Source of the DNA: Meloidogyne chitwoodi
Lineage: Eukaryota; Nematoda; Chromadorea; Rhabditida; Meloidogynidae
Direction of reading: 5' to 3'
Assembly (NCBI GenBank): GCA_015183035.1
Contig: JACZZP010000014.1
Location: forward strand, 2,046,001 to 2,110,000
Length of the DNA: 64,000 nt
In this document: in pieces, positions 13,873-26,400 of the stretch
Numbering within the stretch: the stretch's first letter is position 1
How the letters are laid out: the number at the start of each line of letters is the position of its first letter
Notes under the pieces: model-generated
Database searches by the model: none
What the model saw: only the letters and a program-made list of their open reading frames with translations
What the model was told of the DNA's origin: nothing
Position numbers and translations under genes: made by a program

Positions 13873-15722
13873 ATGCGTTGGATTTTTGGTAATAGTACTA
13901 GTAGTGATGGTCATCAACAACAAAATCAAAATAATATTAATAATATTTCTGTTCCTTCAGTATCATCTACACCATCTAAACGACAACAAAAACAATCTTC
14001 TTCTTCTTCTAATAATAAAAAAAGAAAATCTTTAGCTTCATTTTTTCGAAGTTCTCTTAGAAGTTGTACTTCAAAAAGTCATAATAATATTATTAAAAAT
14101 AATTCTATATTATTAACTTCAAGAAGTCGTACTTTTGATGCCCCAGGGTATTTTTAAAATTAAAAAAAAGTAAAAGAAAACCTGTTAATAATACTTTTCA
14201 AAAAGATCAACAACAACAACACATCATAATCAACATCTTTCTCCTGATCGTTTTTGTCCTTCACTTAGTCCAGCTCCTTCAGCTTGTCATTCAGAACCTG
14301 TTTGTTGTACTACTACTACTACTACTAGTAATAATGGAAGTAATGGCCAATTAGACAGATCATTAATGCAAATTTGTACAGATGTTAAATATGAGAATAG
14401 AAGAAGACCAAAATTTGCAGCAGTTGGTAATCCACCATAATAAACTTTAAAAATTAAAAATAATTTAAAACAAAAATTAAAGTTGATGCTAATTTTCAAA
14501 GGCAATGTTTACAGGCTCATAATCACGTTAGACAGGTTTTCTTTCTTTCTTTCTTTCTTTTTCTTTTTTAAAGTTATAATCTAAAATCAAACTAATTAAA
14601 CCTTCAAAAAATGTTCCAAAATTTCACACACAGATTTATTCTATTCCCCCTCTTCTTTGGTCACAAGAACTAGCAGAATTAGCCAAAACATGGGCTCTAA
14701 AATTAACTCAAAGAGGACGTCTTTTATTTCCTGAATTACCCGGAATTGGAGAAAATATTTATTTACTTACTAATGATAATAAAAATGATAATTATAATTC
14801 TTCTTTTTCTTCTATTACTTCACAAAATCAACAACAGATAACAGAGTCATTTAAAGGAAGTACGGGAGATCATTTGACTACTGGAAATGTAAAAAAAAAT
14901 AAAATTTAAATTATTAAAAAAAACCTTTTAAAGGAACTTGTTGCATTATGGGCATCAGAAGCAAGGTATTTTGACTTTGCTAAACCAAGATGGAGTCAAG
15001 GTAAATATTTAAAAAATTAAAAAAAAAACCTTTAAAAAAAAAGAATGTCGTCACTTTTCACAAATGATTTGGCGAGGATCAATTGAAATGGGTGTTGCTA
15101 GGCATTGGAATACTTCAAATGATTGTGTAGCTATTGGTAAGAGAAAGAAAAATAAAACATAATATTCCTATTAAATGTTCGCCCTCGATTCCCCGCACAA
15201 CTTTTTTAACTCAAAAAATAAAAAAAAAAAGGCCTGCCATGTCTCCGTTAAATTGTTCTCTAGGCATAAGTTGTCCTCATCAATTTCTAATCTTTTCTCA
15301 TCCCCAACGCGTCACCGGTGACATTTCTCTCTTCCCCGTTGCTGGTTAAAACCCTCCTCACCCATAGGAGACGAGAACCCTACATTTTACCTATATATTC
15401 TTTCTTTAATTAAAAAAAAATTATATTTAAAATAAAAACCTTGATTAACATAACACTTGCTTCTTTCTATTTATATCTAGTTGTGTTCTACAGACCATCA
15501 GGTAATTGTAATTTGCCTGGAGAATTTAATGCCAATCTGCCATCATCAGATGATATTATACCAGAATATGCGTTAGAAGCAAGTTCACTTCAATCGCTCA
15601 GTCAAGCTTTAAATCGTACAGATTTAGGAGATGGTGGATTTCGAAAAGGAGCAGCAACAGCATCTTCTTTACCACCTAGAAGTTGTTCTTCTACAAATAG
15701 TACAAAAATACTCAAATGTTAA
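13873..15722 (+). CDS. GAPR-1-like CAP/SCP domain protein with long low-complexity N-terminus
   Basis: Seven exons: 13873-14147, 14206-14426, 14483-14535, 14634-14888, 14934-15000, 15044-15136, 15481-15722, in frame to about 401 residues. Residues 1-165 are Ser/Asn/Gln/Thr-rich and basic (KKRKSLASFFRSSLRS). The CAP domain starts near 170 with QRQCLQAHNHVRQ. It has IPPLLWSQELAELAKTWA, GIGENIY, the signature HFSQMIWRGS and GNCNLPGEFNANL. The HFSQMIW/GNxxxxFxxNL style is that of the intracellular, Golgi/membrane-associated GAPR-1 branch rather than secreted venom-allergen proteins. No signal peptide is visible, which agrees. Function in this branch is poorly known. The last intron (15137-15480) carries a diverged dispersed repeat. 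The true start could be further upstream. Confidence 0.85.
15170..15385. repeat. Diverged dispersed repeat in the last CAP-gene intron
   Basis: Shares taggcataagtt, acatttctc and cccgttgctg-like blocks, in the same order and spacing, with 41883-42075 in an intron of the kinase gene. Both copies are C/T-rich islands in AT-rich introns. Probably two old copies of one element; ends not defined. Confidence 0.45.
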
Positions 15723-15964
15723 TTAACATAAATACATTTTTTAAAATAAATAAATATATATATTATGATTATTTATCAACACAATCATTATTTTATTATT
15801 ATTTTTAAAATTTTTATTTTTTATACAAGAATAAAATTATATAAAACATTTGAGATTTTTTTAAGGTAATAAGAGAAGAAGTAAAAACAAATTTTTTTTA
15901 TATAAATTTTCTTTATTATTTTTTAGTATTGTTGATTTTAAATAATAAATTGAACAAAAGTTTA

Positions 15965-18341
15965 TTAAGGTGAAAGCAAACCATTTCGAACAACAATTAG
16001 TGGTGGTGATGGTCTAATAAGAAGAGGACTGTTTGTATTACTTCTTTGTCTTCTTTCTTCAACTTAAAAATTAATTTTTTTTAATTACAAATTAAAAAAA
16101 ATATATATTTATTTATTTAAACCTTGACAACTACTACCACCATCACTTTCCTCACATCCAATACTTTCTTCTTTTTCTTGTTTATTAGTATTTTCTTTAA
16201 TATTATTATTTTGGTTGAGATTATTATTATTATTTTTTCTTTTTCTTCTTCTACTCATTAAAATAAACAATTGACGCCAACATTTAACACGTTGAGTTGT
16301 TGGGAGAAAAACACGACGAAACTCCTTTTAAATTAAAATTTAGATTAAAATTCTTTCTTATAAATAAACAAACTTTAAATAAAATTAAAAAAAAACTTCA
16401 TACATTTCTAAATTGAGCACTCATTTTACAATATATAACAAATGAAGCAAGTGCATTACATAACGAAAGAAGGTCAATAATATCACCCAAATTATTATAA
16501 ATATGCAAACGAAATTCTTCAGGGAACATTCCACTCATTACAGCACTAAAAAAGTTTTAAATAAAAAAAATTATATATTTAAAAATATACATTATTCCTT
16601 GTGGCAATTCTGTGGCTAAAAACACACAGACAATTGCAAGCAACATTTTAGTTGTTCTGTCTGTTCTATTATTAGGGCCATTATTATTAGCACCACCACT
16701 AATACCTTTTCTAAATATATTTTAAATATTTAAATTAAAAAAATAAAAATACTTGACTGAAAAAGAAGAGCCACTACATTCATTTCTATCGTTCAAAGTT
16801 AAATTAGAAGCAGCTAAAGGAGGTGGAGGGCTTAACAAATTGTTAATTGTATTGCTACTATTATTATTATTCCCATTATTTTGAGGTAATATATCTCGTC
16901 TTGTAGCTGAAGGAGGAGATCCATTTGATTCAATAGGAAAAAGGAAAATAACTGATTCGAAAAAATGAGAAATAAAAATTAAACTTTTAAAAAGAAAAAC
17001 CTGTTTGTGTACTTATTGGTTCAACAAAAAGTTGTGAAGAATGTGCTTCAAATGTACTACTACTTCTACATCCACCACCAAGAAATAGTTTTTGTCTATT
17101 AGCCCTCACTTCTTTTAATATTTGTGTAAGTAAATAAACTAGTAAAGTAAGCAATAAACAAGGAAAAAGTTTAAAAACTGCTCCTGTTATCCAAAATGCT
17201 AGTCTAAATACCAAACAATCTGACTTTAAAAAATAAATTTTATAAAAATTAAATTATAAATTAAAAAAAACCTTTAATGCAATATCAGCTACTCCAGGCA
17301 CATAAGCAGTATGATTACGAAATTGTGCAACAGCCAAATCACCACATGTTTCGCCTAAAGTTTGCTCAGTAATTTTATAAGTGAGGAAATTTGGAGCATT
17401 CATAATTGATACTTTAAAAGAAAATAAAAATATATATAAGTTAAAAAAATACCAAAAAGTACAACACAAGCAATTGCAAAATAGGAATGTTTTAATCCAA
17501 TCTTTTTAATAATAAAAATTTAATATTTCATTTAAATTAAAAAAACCTGAACACAAGCTTTACCACGTCGTCTTAATGTTAAATAACGAATTAAAGCAAG
17601 CATTACTGAAAGCCAAATTGAAGAAGAATGAAAAACAAGAGAAAGGTGTGCATGTGAGATCAAAAATACACACCAACCATAAGACCAATGTTTTGGAACA
17701 CAATTCTCAAAGGCAACTTAAATACTTTAATTATCAAAAAAAGAAAAATAAACCAAAAGTGTAGTGTGTTGTATATGTAAGGTTAGAGAAAAGAACAACT
17801 GTATCGCAACAAGCCATTGCAGTCAGAATCATATTTACGGGAGTACGCATCTGTAAAAAATAAGGAAAAATAATTATTGTATTTTGTTATTGTATTTTAA
17901 AGTTTATTTTTTGTAATTCAAGTTTATTTTGTAATTTAAGTTTATTTTTTGTAATTTCAAGTTTAATTATTGTATTTTAAGTTTAATTATTGTAATTTCA
18001 AGTTCATTTTTGTAATTCAAGTTTAATTATTGTATTTTAAGTTTATTTTTGTAATTCAAGTTTAATTATTGTAATTCGTTTACTTAAGTTTATCATTAGA
18101 TTTTACCGTTCTTCTAGTTAGCACAACAATATTACAAAAATTACAAACTGCCCCCAACGCACACAATACAATAGAAAGATACTAAAAAAAGTTTTAAATA
18201 AAAAAGTTTAAAAATAAATAAACAAACTGTATGTATAGGTTTGTAAAAATCTTTTATAGCAAGTAACCAAACATAAATCCAACTTTCTTTAGGTAATTGA
18301 AAAAATGATTGTTGTGTCTGACATTGTTGAAGCAAATCCAT
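15965..18341 (-). CDS. DMSR-type (myosuppressin-receptor-related) neuropeptide GPCR
   Basis: Twelve exons: 18228-18341, 18107-18181, 17754-17850, 17547-17707, 17453-17501, 17272-17411, 17001-17223, 16753-16951, 16591-16710, 16404-16545, 16123-16324, 15965-16062; about 539 residues. Seven membrane segments are readable. TM1 is LCALGAVCNFCNIVVLTRR, then RTPVNMILTAMACCDTVVL in TM2. TM3 ends ALIRYLTL, in place of a canonical DRY. TM6 is MLLAIVCVFLATELPQGII and TM7 NALASFVIYCKMSAQFR. These match the nematode DMSR family, whose members bind FMRFamide-like or myosuppressin-like peptides. Intracellular loop 3 has a Ser/Asn/Pro-rich insertion and the tail is basic and Asn-rich. Intron 2 holds a minisatellite. 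Its 3' end faces the CAP gene 242 bp away. Confidence 0.9.
17875..18090. repeat. Minisatellite in GPCR intron 2, shared with 20085-20262
   Basis: Roughly 17-20-bp units of the form ttgtaattcaagtttaatta and ttgtattttaagtttatttt repeat about ten times. The same unit fills 20085-20262 upstream of the gene, in the same orientation, with copies as similar between as within arrays. Confidence 0.85.
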
Positions 18342-21323
18342 TTTTATTTATTTAATAATATTATTTAATAAAATATTTTTCAATTTAGAGGTATTATAAT
18401 TATTTATTTTTGAGAAGCTTTTAAAAATTGATTTTTTATTAACTAAAACTTTTTTTATTAAATAAATGTAAACAACAAAAAATTAACTATTTTACTATAC
18501 TACACTTAGTTAGTTTTGAAATCTATACCGGTAAAAAAAAAATAAAAAAAAACATAAAAATTTTGAGAGTCAAAATATAAATTTATTGGAAAATATATTT
18601 GATAAATTAAATAAATTATTGAAAAAATAAATAAATAAATAAATCAGTAATAAAATAAAGGGGTTAAATCATTACAAAATCTTAACAAAATAAAACAAAT
18701 ATTTTCAAAAAAATAAAAGAACGCACAAGTGACCCTTCTCCCCTTCTTTTTAGGGTATTATTATAACAAAAATATTAAATTAAATTTAAAAAAAAATATT
18801 TTTTTTAATTTAAAATAAAACATTCTTTTTTAAAAAAAAGAATAAATTTAAAAAAAATAATAATATTATTTTGTTACTAAAAATAGAAATTAAAAAAAAT
18901 CTAATTATTTCTAAAATTCGAAAAAAAAATCACACAATAATTAGCTAATTAAAAAAAAAACAAATTTGTCAATCAATTTCCTCATTTCTTTTTTTCCCTT
19001 TTTTATAAAATTAGAAAAATAAACGGAACAAAATAAAAAAATTAAATGAGAATACAAACCTGAGGAGGTAATTCTAACCATCATGGGAAAAAAAATAAAA
19101 AAAAAATTAGTAAAATGAGAGGAAAAAAAAATAAGAGAAAAAAAAACATGGCACCAAAATGAAGAAAAAATTAAAAATAATAAAAAATTTTAGCCGAAAA
19201 AAAATAAAAACACTAACTAAGCGGGAGAAAGTTAAAAATACACTGCATAAATATATGTATTTAAAAAAATAAGTTTATTAAAAAAATAAAAGTTTATTAA
19301 AAAAAATAAAAGTTTATTAAAAAAAAGTTTATTTAAATTAAATATATTTTTTTAGTTAAATTAGTACCCCCCTTATTTTATAGAAACAAAAAGATTATTT
19401 CTTTCTTTTTTTTGTCTTTTTTCTTTCAAAAATCAAATAACACTAAAAAAATAATTTTTAAAAAAGAACAAAGGTGTAAAAAAATTTAAAATTCTTTTAT
19501 TTTATTAATTTTTAAAGGTGTGAATTTTTAAAAAAGAGTTTAAGATTTTTTTTTTAGAAATCGGAACAAAAAAAAAAATAAAAATTTGATTTAGAAAGAA
19601 AGTAAAAACACTTATATGAGAATTTTTAAAAAAATTTAAAGTTATATATATTTCCCCTCTCTGTTAATTTAAAAAAGACAATTACTCTATATTTATTATG
19701 TACTATTTACACACTTATTTAAAAGAAAAAAAATTTTTATCTTTTATTTTTAAACAAAATTAACTCCCTTAAAATTGGTAAAATTAAAATTTAAATTTTT
19801 TTTTTACAAAAAAGTGTGAGAAAAAATATAAAAATATATTTGTTAAAATAACGGAAGTGACAAAATTATTATTTTATATAATAATAATTTTTAAAAATAA
19901 AAAAAGAAATTTGATAAATGAGAAGAAAAAATAATATATAAATTATTCTACAAGAAAAAAAAAATAAAAAAAAATTGACAAATGAAAAGCAACAGAATAA
20001 ATAATTTAGAAAATAAACAGACACACCAAGTCAATAAATAATGAGAGGGGTGTTTATAATGGAGTGTAAAAATTATGTTTTTATCAGTTCAAGTTTATTT
20101 TTTGTAATTCAAGTTTATTTTTGTATTTTAAATTTATTTTTTGTATTTCAAATTTAATAATTGTAATTTAAGTTTAATTATTATAATTCAAGTTTAATAA
20201 TTGTAATTTAAGTTTAATTATTGTATTTTAAGTTTAATTATTGTATTTCAAGTTTAATTTTGTATTTTTTCCCGAAAAATAATATTAGAATTATATTTTA
20301 TAATTTTCATAGCTTTTATATCTTTTTTTTATTTAAACTTTAGATAAAAAAATAAAAATATTTAACCAAATTAGCCAAAATTACACAACTTTTTTTTTCA
20401 AAGGCAAATTTTAGAGAAGAAAAAAATATTATTAAAGGCGGAAAAACGTAAAAAATAATATTTTTAGAGATGAAAAAAAAAGAAAAAAATATAAGGGAAA
20501 TATTAAACAAATTTTTAAGTTAAAAAATATTTAAAAATTCTTAATCTCAAATTAAAAAAAAATAATAATATTTTTTAATCGATTAAAAAGGATAAATAAA
20601 AAATAAAAATACGAAAATTAGTAGAAAAAATTTAAATAAATAAATAATAAAGGAAACACACAACAAGTACACCCATTAAGAGGTATAAGAATAAATAAAT
20701 AAATTTAAAAAAAAAATTTTTTTTAATAAATCTTTAAAAAAAATAAAAAAAAAATTTTTTCTCAAAGGGGTATTTAAAATATTATCCCCCCTTTTCATCC
20801 AAATAAATAAATTCAAAAAATAAATAAAAAAAATTTTTTATTCTTTTCCCCAAAGGAATTATTTATTTATCTCTTCTCTCTTAACACTCTCACATCTTCC
20901 CCAAAAATATAAAAAAAAAAAATAATATTTCTATTTTTTAAAGTACACAGTTTTTTATATTCTTACCGTCTTATGTATTAAAAAAAAGGGTCAAAAAATT
21001 AAAAATAATTTTATAATTTTAAAAATTAATTTTACTAGTTTTATTGTCAAAAAATATCAAAAAACATAGCAAGTTATTTTTTTTGAAAAATAATATATCC
21101 ATCAAAATAAATAAATTAAAAAAAAAATCAACTCACAAATCCACCACCAACAAAAAGAAAATTATTAAGAGAAGAGCATTTTTTTCAATATTTTGTGCAT
21201 ATTTTTTTATTTTCATTCCTCCTTCCCCATCTAATAAGAAAAAAAATTAATAAAATATTTCATTTTTTTTAATTATTTTACTTAAATGTCCCCCCAAAAA
21301 AAAATTATTTTTTTTTTTAAATT
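18342..21323. other. Three-kilobase AT-rich intergenic region
   Basis: Between the GPCR start and the end of the BUB1/MAD3-like gene. Mostly A and T tracts. It holds the minisatellite at 20085-20262 and short aaaataaaagtttatt repeats at 19258-19330. At 19061-19086 the minus strand reads ATGATGGTTAGAATTACC, then CTCAG|GTTTG, with a good donor. This could be an alternative first exon for the GPCR, but nothing else supports it. No other coding signal. Confidence 0.5.
20085..20262. repeat. Second array of the gtaattcaagttta minisatellite
   Basis: Units ttgtaatttaagtttaatta and variants, about nine copies. Matches the array in the GPCR intron 2 kb away. Confidence 0.85.
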
Positions 21324-22812
21324 TTACCCCAATAATAAATAATTAAAAACCTTGATTGAATCCAAAAAACTCATTTCAATATTTTTATCCATAAATTTAC
21401 GTCCTGGCGTCATTTGTGGCTGTTGAAGTAAAATTTGTGCTAAAAACAAAATTTTTTTTTAATATAAAGTTTCAATTTATTTTTAAATTTTCAAAAGCAT
21501 TGGAACATAAATATAATTTTTTTCAAAACAAAAATTAAAAAAAAATATTTTTAAACCATATTTTATGTTCCTTTTGTGCGAAAATGTGTGTGAATAGTTG
21601 ATGGAATCGAACCAACATCATTGGTAAAATTCCAAACTAGAGCTTAGACCACTACACCACCACTCAACATATTATATATCATTTTTATTCACTCATATAT
21701 ATTTATTTTTATTATAAAAAATAACAAAACATCAAGAAAAAAAAAAACCTGGAGTCGAAGATGACGATGAAGGTGGTGGGGCAACACAACCACTAGTATT
21801 ACTATTATCATTATTATCACTGCTACTCATATTATCACAAACAAAATCACTTTTATTATTTTTCTCATTGTTTTTGTGTTGAAATAAAGTTAAATTATCA
21901 AAAGATCGAACATTTTCAGGTTCATCAGCTAACATTTTAATTATATCTAATGTTTTGCCTCCTTCATTACTATTATTTTCTTCTTCTTCTTTACTATTAT
22001 TATTAAAGTATTTTTGTTGTAATGGTCTAAAAGAAAAATTTAAAATTAAATTGAAAGGAGGAGGCACACTTTGGCCATCTACATTTTATAAATCAAATTA
22101 AAAAAAATAATTTTTCAAATCAATTGGACTCATAAACAAAAAAAAACTGAGGACAAACACACACAAAATAAAATTTAAAAATAAACCTAAAAAGTTGTTG
22201 ACATTCAAAAGAATTGAATTGTTGTTGACAATTTTCTTCACAAAGTTGAATCACTTTATCAAAATTTTCTTTATTTTCATTTAAACCCAAATAATCAGCC
22301 CACATTAAATAAAAATCTGGACATGTTTTGAAAAATCCAAGACGATGAAGATTTTCAAGAACTCCATCCATTCCAATATTTTCGCTGTATTTACCCTAAA
22401 AAACAATCGATTTAGTAATATTAAAAAAAAAGAAAATTTCTATTTAAAAAATTTAATAAAAAAAACCATAAGCTTCCACAGAATAAGCATCCTAGAATCA
22501 CTTTTATAATTAACAAATTCTTTAAATGTCCAAGAAATAAGTGATTTAATTGTTTGTGATTTTTTTAGACCATCTTCCATACATTCTTCAAAAGTAAGTA
22601 TCTGACTGAATTTGTTTTTTAATTAAAGTATTTTTAATTATAAAAAAACCTTCGTACAAAGATAAAACGTTTCTCATCAACCTCAAATGATTTCGCCATT
22701 CTTTAAAAAAAAATAAAATTAATACATTTAAAATATATTATCAAAAAAGCGCCTCTTACTTTATTACATACTGAAAAGAGTCACTATTTTTTGAACCCGC
22801 TGTTGCTGACAT
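21324..22812 (-). CDS. BUB1/MAD3 (BubR1) N-terminal-domain spindle checkpoint protein, kinase-less
   Basis: Six exons: 22772-22812, 22650-22700, 22467-22605, 22187-22395, 21749-22026, 21324-21439, about 277 residues. Residues 15-150 match the Mad3/BUB1 homology region I TPR fold. Landmarks are a YKSDSRMLILWKLM helix, where the family has nD-R-lxiWi, then FFKTCPDFYLMWADYL, where it has A-fYxxwA. A KEN triplet occurs in LNENKENFDK. The rest is acidic and Ser/Asn-rich, then MTPGRKFMDKN. No kinase domain follows in the 3 kb downstream, so this looks like a MAD3/SAN-1-type protein that inhibits APC/C-Cdc20 rather than BUB1. The end is uncertain. The last exon has a possible donor after SIK (21351); without splicing it stops nine codons later. 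Intron 5 contains a tRNA-like element. Confidence 0.75.
21597..21669 (-). tRNA. tRNA-like element in an intron of the BUB1/MAD3-like gene
   Basis: On the minus strand gagtggt can pair over seven positions (two G-U) with actattc at the other end. The B box ggttcgattcc is good and an A-box-like ggtgtagtggtctaagc is present. The anticodon loop would be aattttaa-like without U33, so a working tRNA is unlikely. Confidence 0.4.
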
Positions 22813-23418
22813 TTTTCTTTTCAAATAAAGTTAGTAAAGAAGTTATTTTTTATATAAATCTATAAAATAAAAAAGATTAGAGACGAGCAAAATCTCGCAT
22901 TGCGGAATATATGTATCTCACGCATACAAAATTATTTTTTAAAAAACAAATGCGGAATATAAAAATCATTTCCATGAAAATTAATGTTTTTATGAAAAAA
23001 AAAGAAATGAATTAGTAATCAATTATTAAGATAAAAGAATAAAAATATCAATAAAAAGGTTAAAAAGAAAATAAATTTAAAAAAAGACGCCAGCCAAATC
23101 AAACAATCATTTCTACACTAATTTAAGTTTTGCCACGAATCAATTACAGTATTCACCAAGTTAGAGAAAGAAAACAGAGAAAGAATAAAGATAGACGATT
23201 GCAGAAAATAGAAAACAGTTTTTAAATTTTTCATTTCTCCACTTTTTTTATTTCTCTCACTTTCTCTTCTTTTTTAATACTATTTAGGCAAAATAAGCGC
23301 CACATTTTGCCTTTAATATATCTTTAAAAATATTTAAAAAAATGATAAACACATCTCTATTTTTTGCAATTAAATAATAAAAAATTTATATATTTTCTTA
23401 ATTTATATACAATACAAG
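22813..23418. other. Short intergenic region
   Basis: Upstream of the BUB1/MAD3-like gene and downstream of tyrosinase. A short direct repeat tgcggaatat occurs near 22898 and 22949. An A/G-rich stretch lies at 23165-23210. Nothing else recognised. Confidence 0.5.
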
Positions 23419-26400
23419 TCAACAAGATAATGATAAAAAAGGCATTTGAAAGCGCCACTCTGATGGATGTCCTGTTAAAGTAAATTTAAAAAAAATTAAA
23501 AAAAAATGTACTTTTTCTTGTATTTTTATTAAAATTAAAATTTATACCAATCATTCTCCAACCCAAATATGGCATATAACTCAAATCTGTTGCAAAAATT
23601 TCTTCAGAAAGTTCAGGTTTAGCATTTAAATGAACAGTTGAATCACAAAAATTTCTTATAGTTAATGAATTTCCCTAAATAAAAATAATAATAAAAAAAA
23701 TTATTTAATAAAAAAAACCTTGTTGTTTGATCTATCACAAAGTACATCACATTCAATTTTTTGACCTTTTCTTCCTTCTTTTCGTCGAATATTAATTTTT
23801 ATAGTCGTTCCACCATTTTTTTGTTGTAAAAAAAAATTACTAGCTCTCAAAAAAAGAATGCTTTGATCAAAAACAGAACGAGCACGACGTAAAGATGTAC
23901 TAAACAATTCAAATGGATGAGAAATTTCTTCTGCTTCAATCTTTTTCAAAAAAAAATAAAATTAAAATTAATCTCGAAATATCCTACGAGGGAGGGAATT
24001 TAAAAAAAATAATTTAAAAAAAAATACATAATTTAAAAAAAAATAAACCTGTACATCATCATCAGAATAATCAAATAATATTGAAGAACCTGTTTTACTT
24101 ATTAAACCAATTCTAAACCAAACATGTTGTTGTGTTGATGAAATAATAAAATTATTTTCAAATAATGGAGGAGTTAATCTTTGAGTTATTTCTTTAACGA
24201 GATCAGAATTTAAAAGCTTTAAATTAATTAAATATAAAATAATAAAAATAATACCCGTCTTTGACAATTAAATACAATAAAAGGGCTGTGAACCTAAAAA
24301 AATAAAATTAAAAAATTAATAAATTAATTTAAAACCTTCCATAGTTTTGGATGTACTGATAAATCCTTGAGAAAAAAAAGGAAAAATATTAAAAAAAAAT
24401 AATTAATTATATATCCTCCATAAAAAAAAAAGATTCGAACACTTTGTTTGTTAAATATTTTCGTTCAATATTTGGAAAGACGAAAAAATAAAATAAAAAA
24501 ATTCTACTACTAGAACTGTTCAAAGAATCATAGTTTTGAGTCTCAATTATTTTTTGATTTTTGAACAAATTTTAGAAAATATCAAAAATACTATTTAAAA
24601 AAGGCTGCTCTATCAACAACAATAAATATAAACAATAGTGTTCGAATAATTTTTTTTTTTTTAATTAATTAATACAGGGGTGTGTAATAAAATTAATTAA
24701 TATGTCTAAATTCTAAGAATTATTTTAATTAAACTAAAAAAAAACCATGTCAAGAAATTTACGAGCAGAAAGTTGATGAGTGAAAGAAATATTAGATGAA
24801 GAGTTTCCAATCAAAATTGAACGCAAAATTAATTTTGGTTCACAAACCTTAATTTTAAAAATAAATTTTAATAAAAAAATTATAAAAAAAACTTGATATT
24901 TATCAGTTGTTGAATTTAAACAATAACTTTGGCAATATCTTCCATAATGATCACTTGCTTCTAAATTTACTTTAAAATCGACATTTGGATCACTTTTAAT
25001 TTCAATTTTTTTAAATTAAATAATTAAAAAAATTAAAACAAATTTTAAATATACTTTGGATTTGGTAAAGGCAAATAAAGAAGACCCTAAAAAATTTTAA
25101 AAAATACCCCAAAATATTTTAAAAATTAATATAAACCTTCGGTTCAGGATATTCTGTAGGTTCTCTTTCAATAAATGTTGTCATTTCTCTTCTTTGTTCA
25201 CCAATTTTTTTTTCTTCATGTTCTTCTTCCTTTACTGTGACATGAGCAATTCCACTAGACATGACAAAATTTCCATCAGTTAACATTAAACTTTTAGCCC
25301 AAACAACATTATCATAACGACGCTATTTAAAAAAAAATTAATATATAATTCTTTTAAATTAATTAAAAAACCTCTCTTCTCTGAAAACCATTTCCTTCAG
25401 TTGCTGGTAATTGACAAACATTCTAAATTTTTTAAAAATAATAATTTAATATATTTATTTTTTTTTCAAAATTTCCTCAATTTTCCCTAGTAAAATAAAC
25501 CTTCTGAAAACAAATAAATAATAATAAATTTCCGGATAAATCAGAAAAGCTTTTTTTTTATTCAGAATATAAACTTTTCCGGAAAATATATAATAAATAA
25601 AAACTTTCTTTTCGGATAAATCAGAAAATTATACAATTTATCAGACAGAATAATAAACTTTTCCGGAAAGTTTAAATAGTAAATAACCTTCAAAAATCAG
25701 AATAAAAAAAAAACCTGTATACAAATTGATTGATAACATATTTCTGTTCCAATAAATCCTGTACAATTTCCTCCCAAAATTATACGACTTCGACAACGCC
25801 AAACAGATTTATCACAAAAAAGAAATTTTGAATCACAAAAGGGTAATTCTCTCGAACAATGACGAATTGGTTCATATTCAAACCAAAAATCTTTTTAATA
25901 AAAATAATAATTAATTAAAAAAAATTAAAAAAAAACCTGTATAATCATTGGAAAGACCATCTCTATTACGTAAATTAAAAGGCTAAAAAAATAAAATATT
26001 AAAAAATAATTATTTATTTATTTAACCTTCATTTGTGCATTAAATTCATGATTTCGATTACAACTTTTCTACATAAAATTAAAAAATCAGAATAATATAA
26101 TATTTCCGGAAAGCTAAATGAAAGTAAAATAAACCTTCAGGAAATTTTAATAATAAACTTTTCTAGAAAAATCAGAATTAAATAAAAATAACTTTTCCGG
26201 AAAATAAATACTTTTTTCCGGAAAGTTTATTTTAATTAATAATAACTTTTCCGGAAAAACCAGAATATTTTATTAAAAAAAAACTTGCCACTGCATAATC
26301 ATTCTCTCTTTGATTTCTATCCTGATTTTGTAACCTAAACTGCTCCCAAAGAAAATCAATAAAAGCGTGATGAAAATAGAAAGTTGGGTCATTTGGTGAA

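Noticed and set aside
19061..19086. Possible extra first exon of the DMSR-like GPCR
   Set aside because: A single donor and short reading frame; the join to 18341 is not in evidence.
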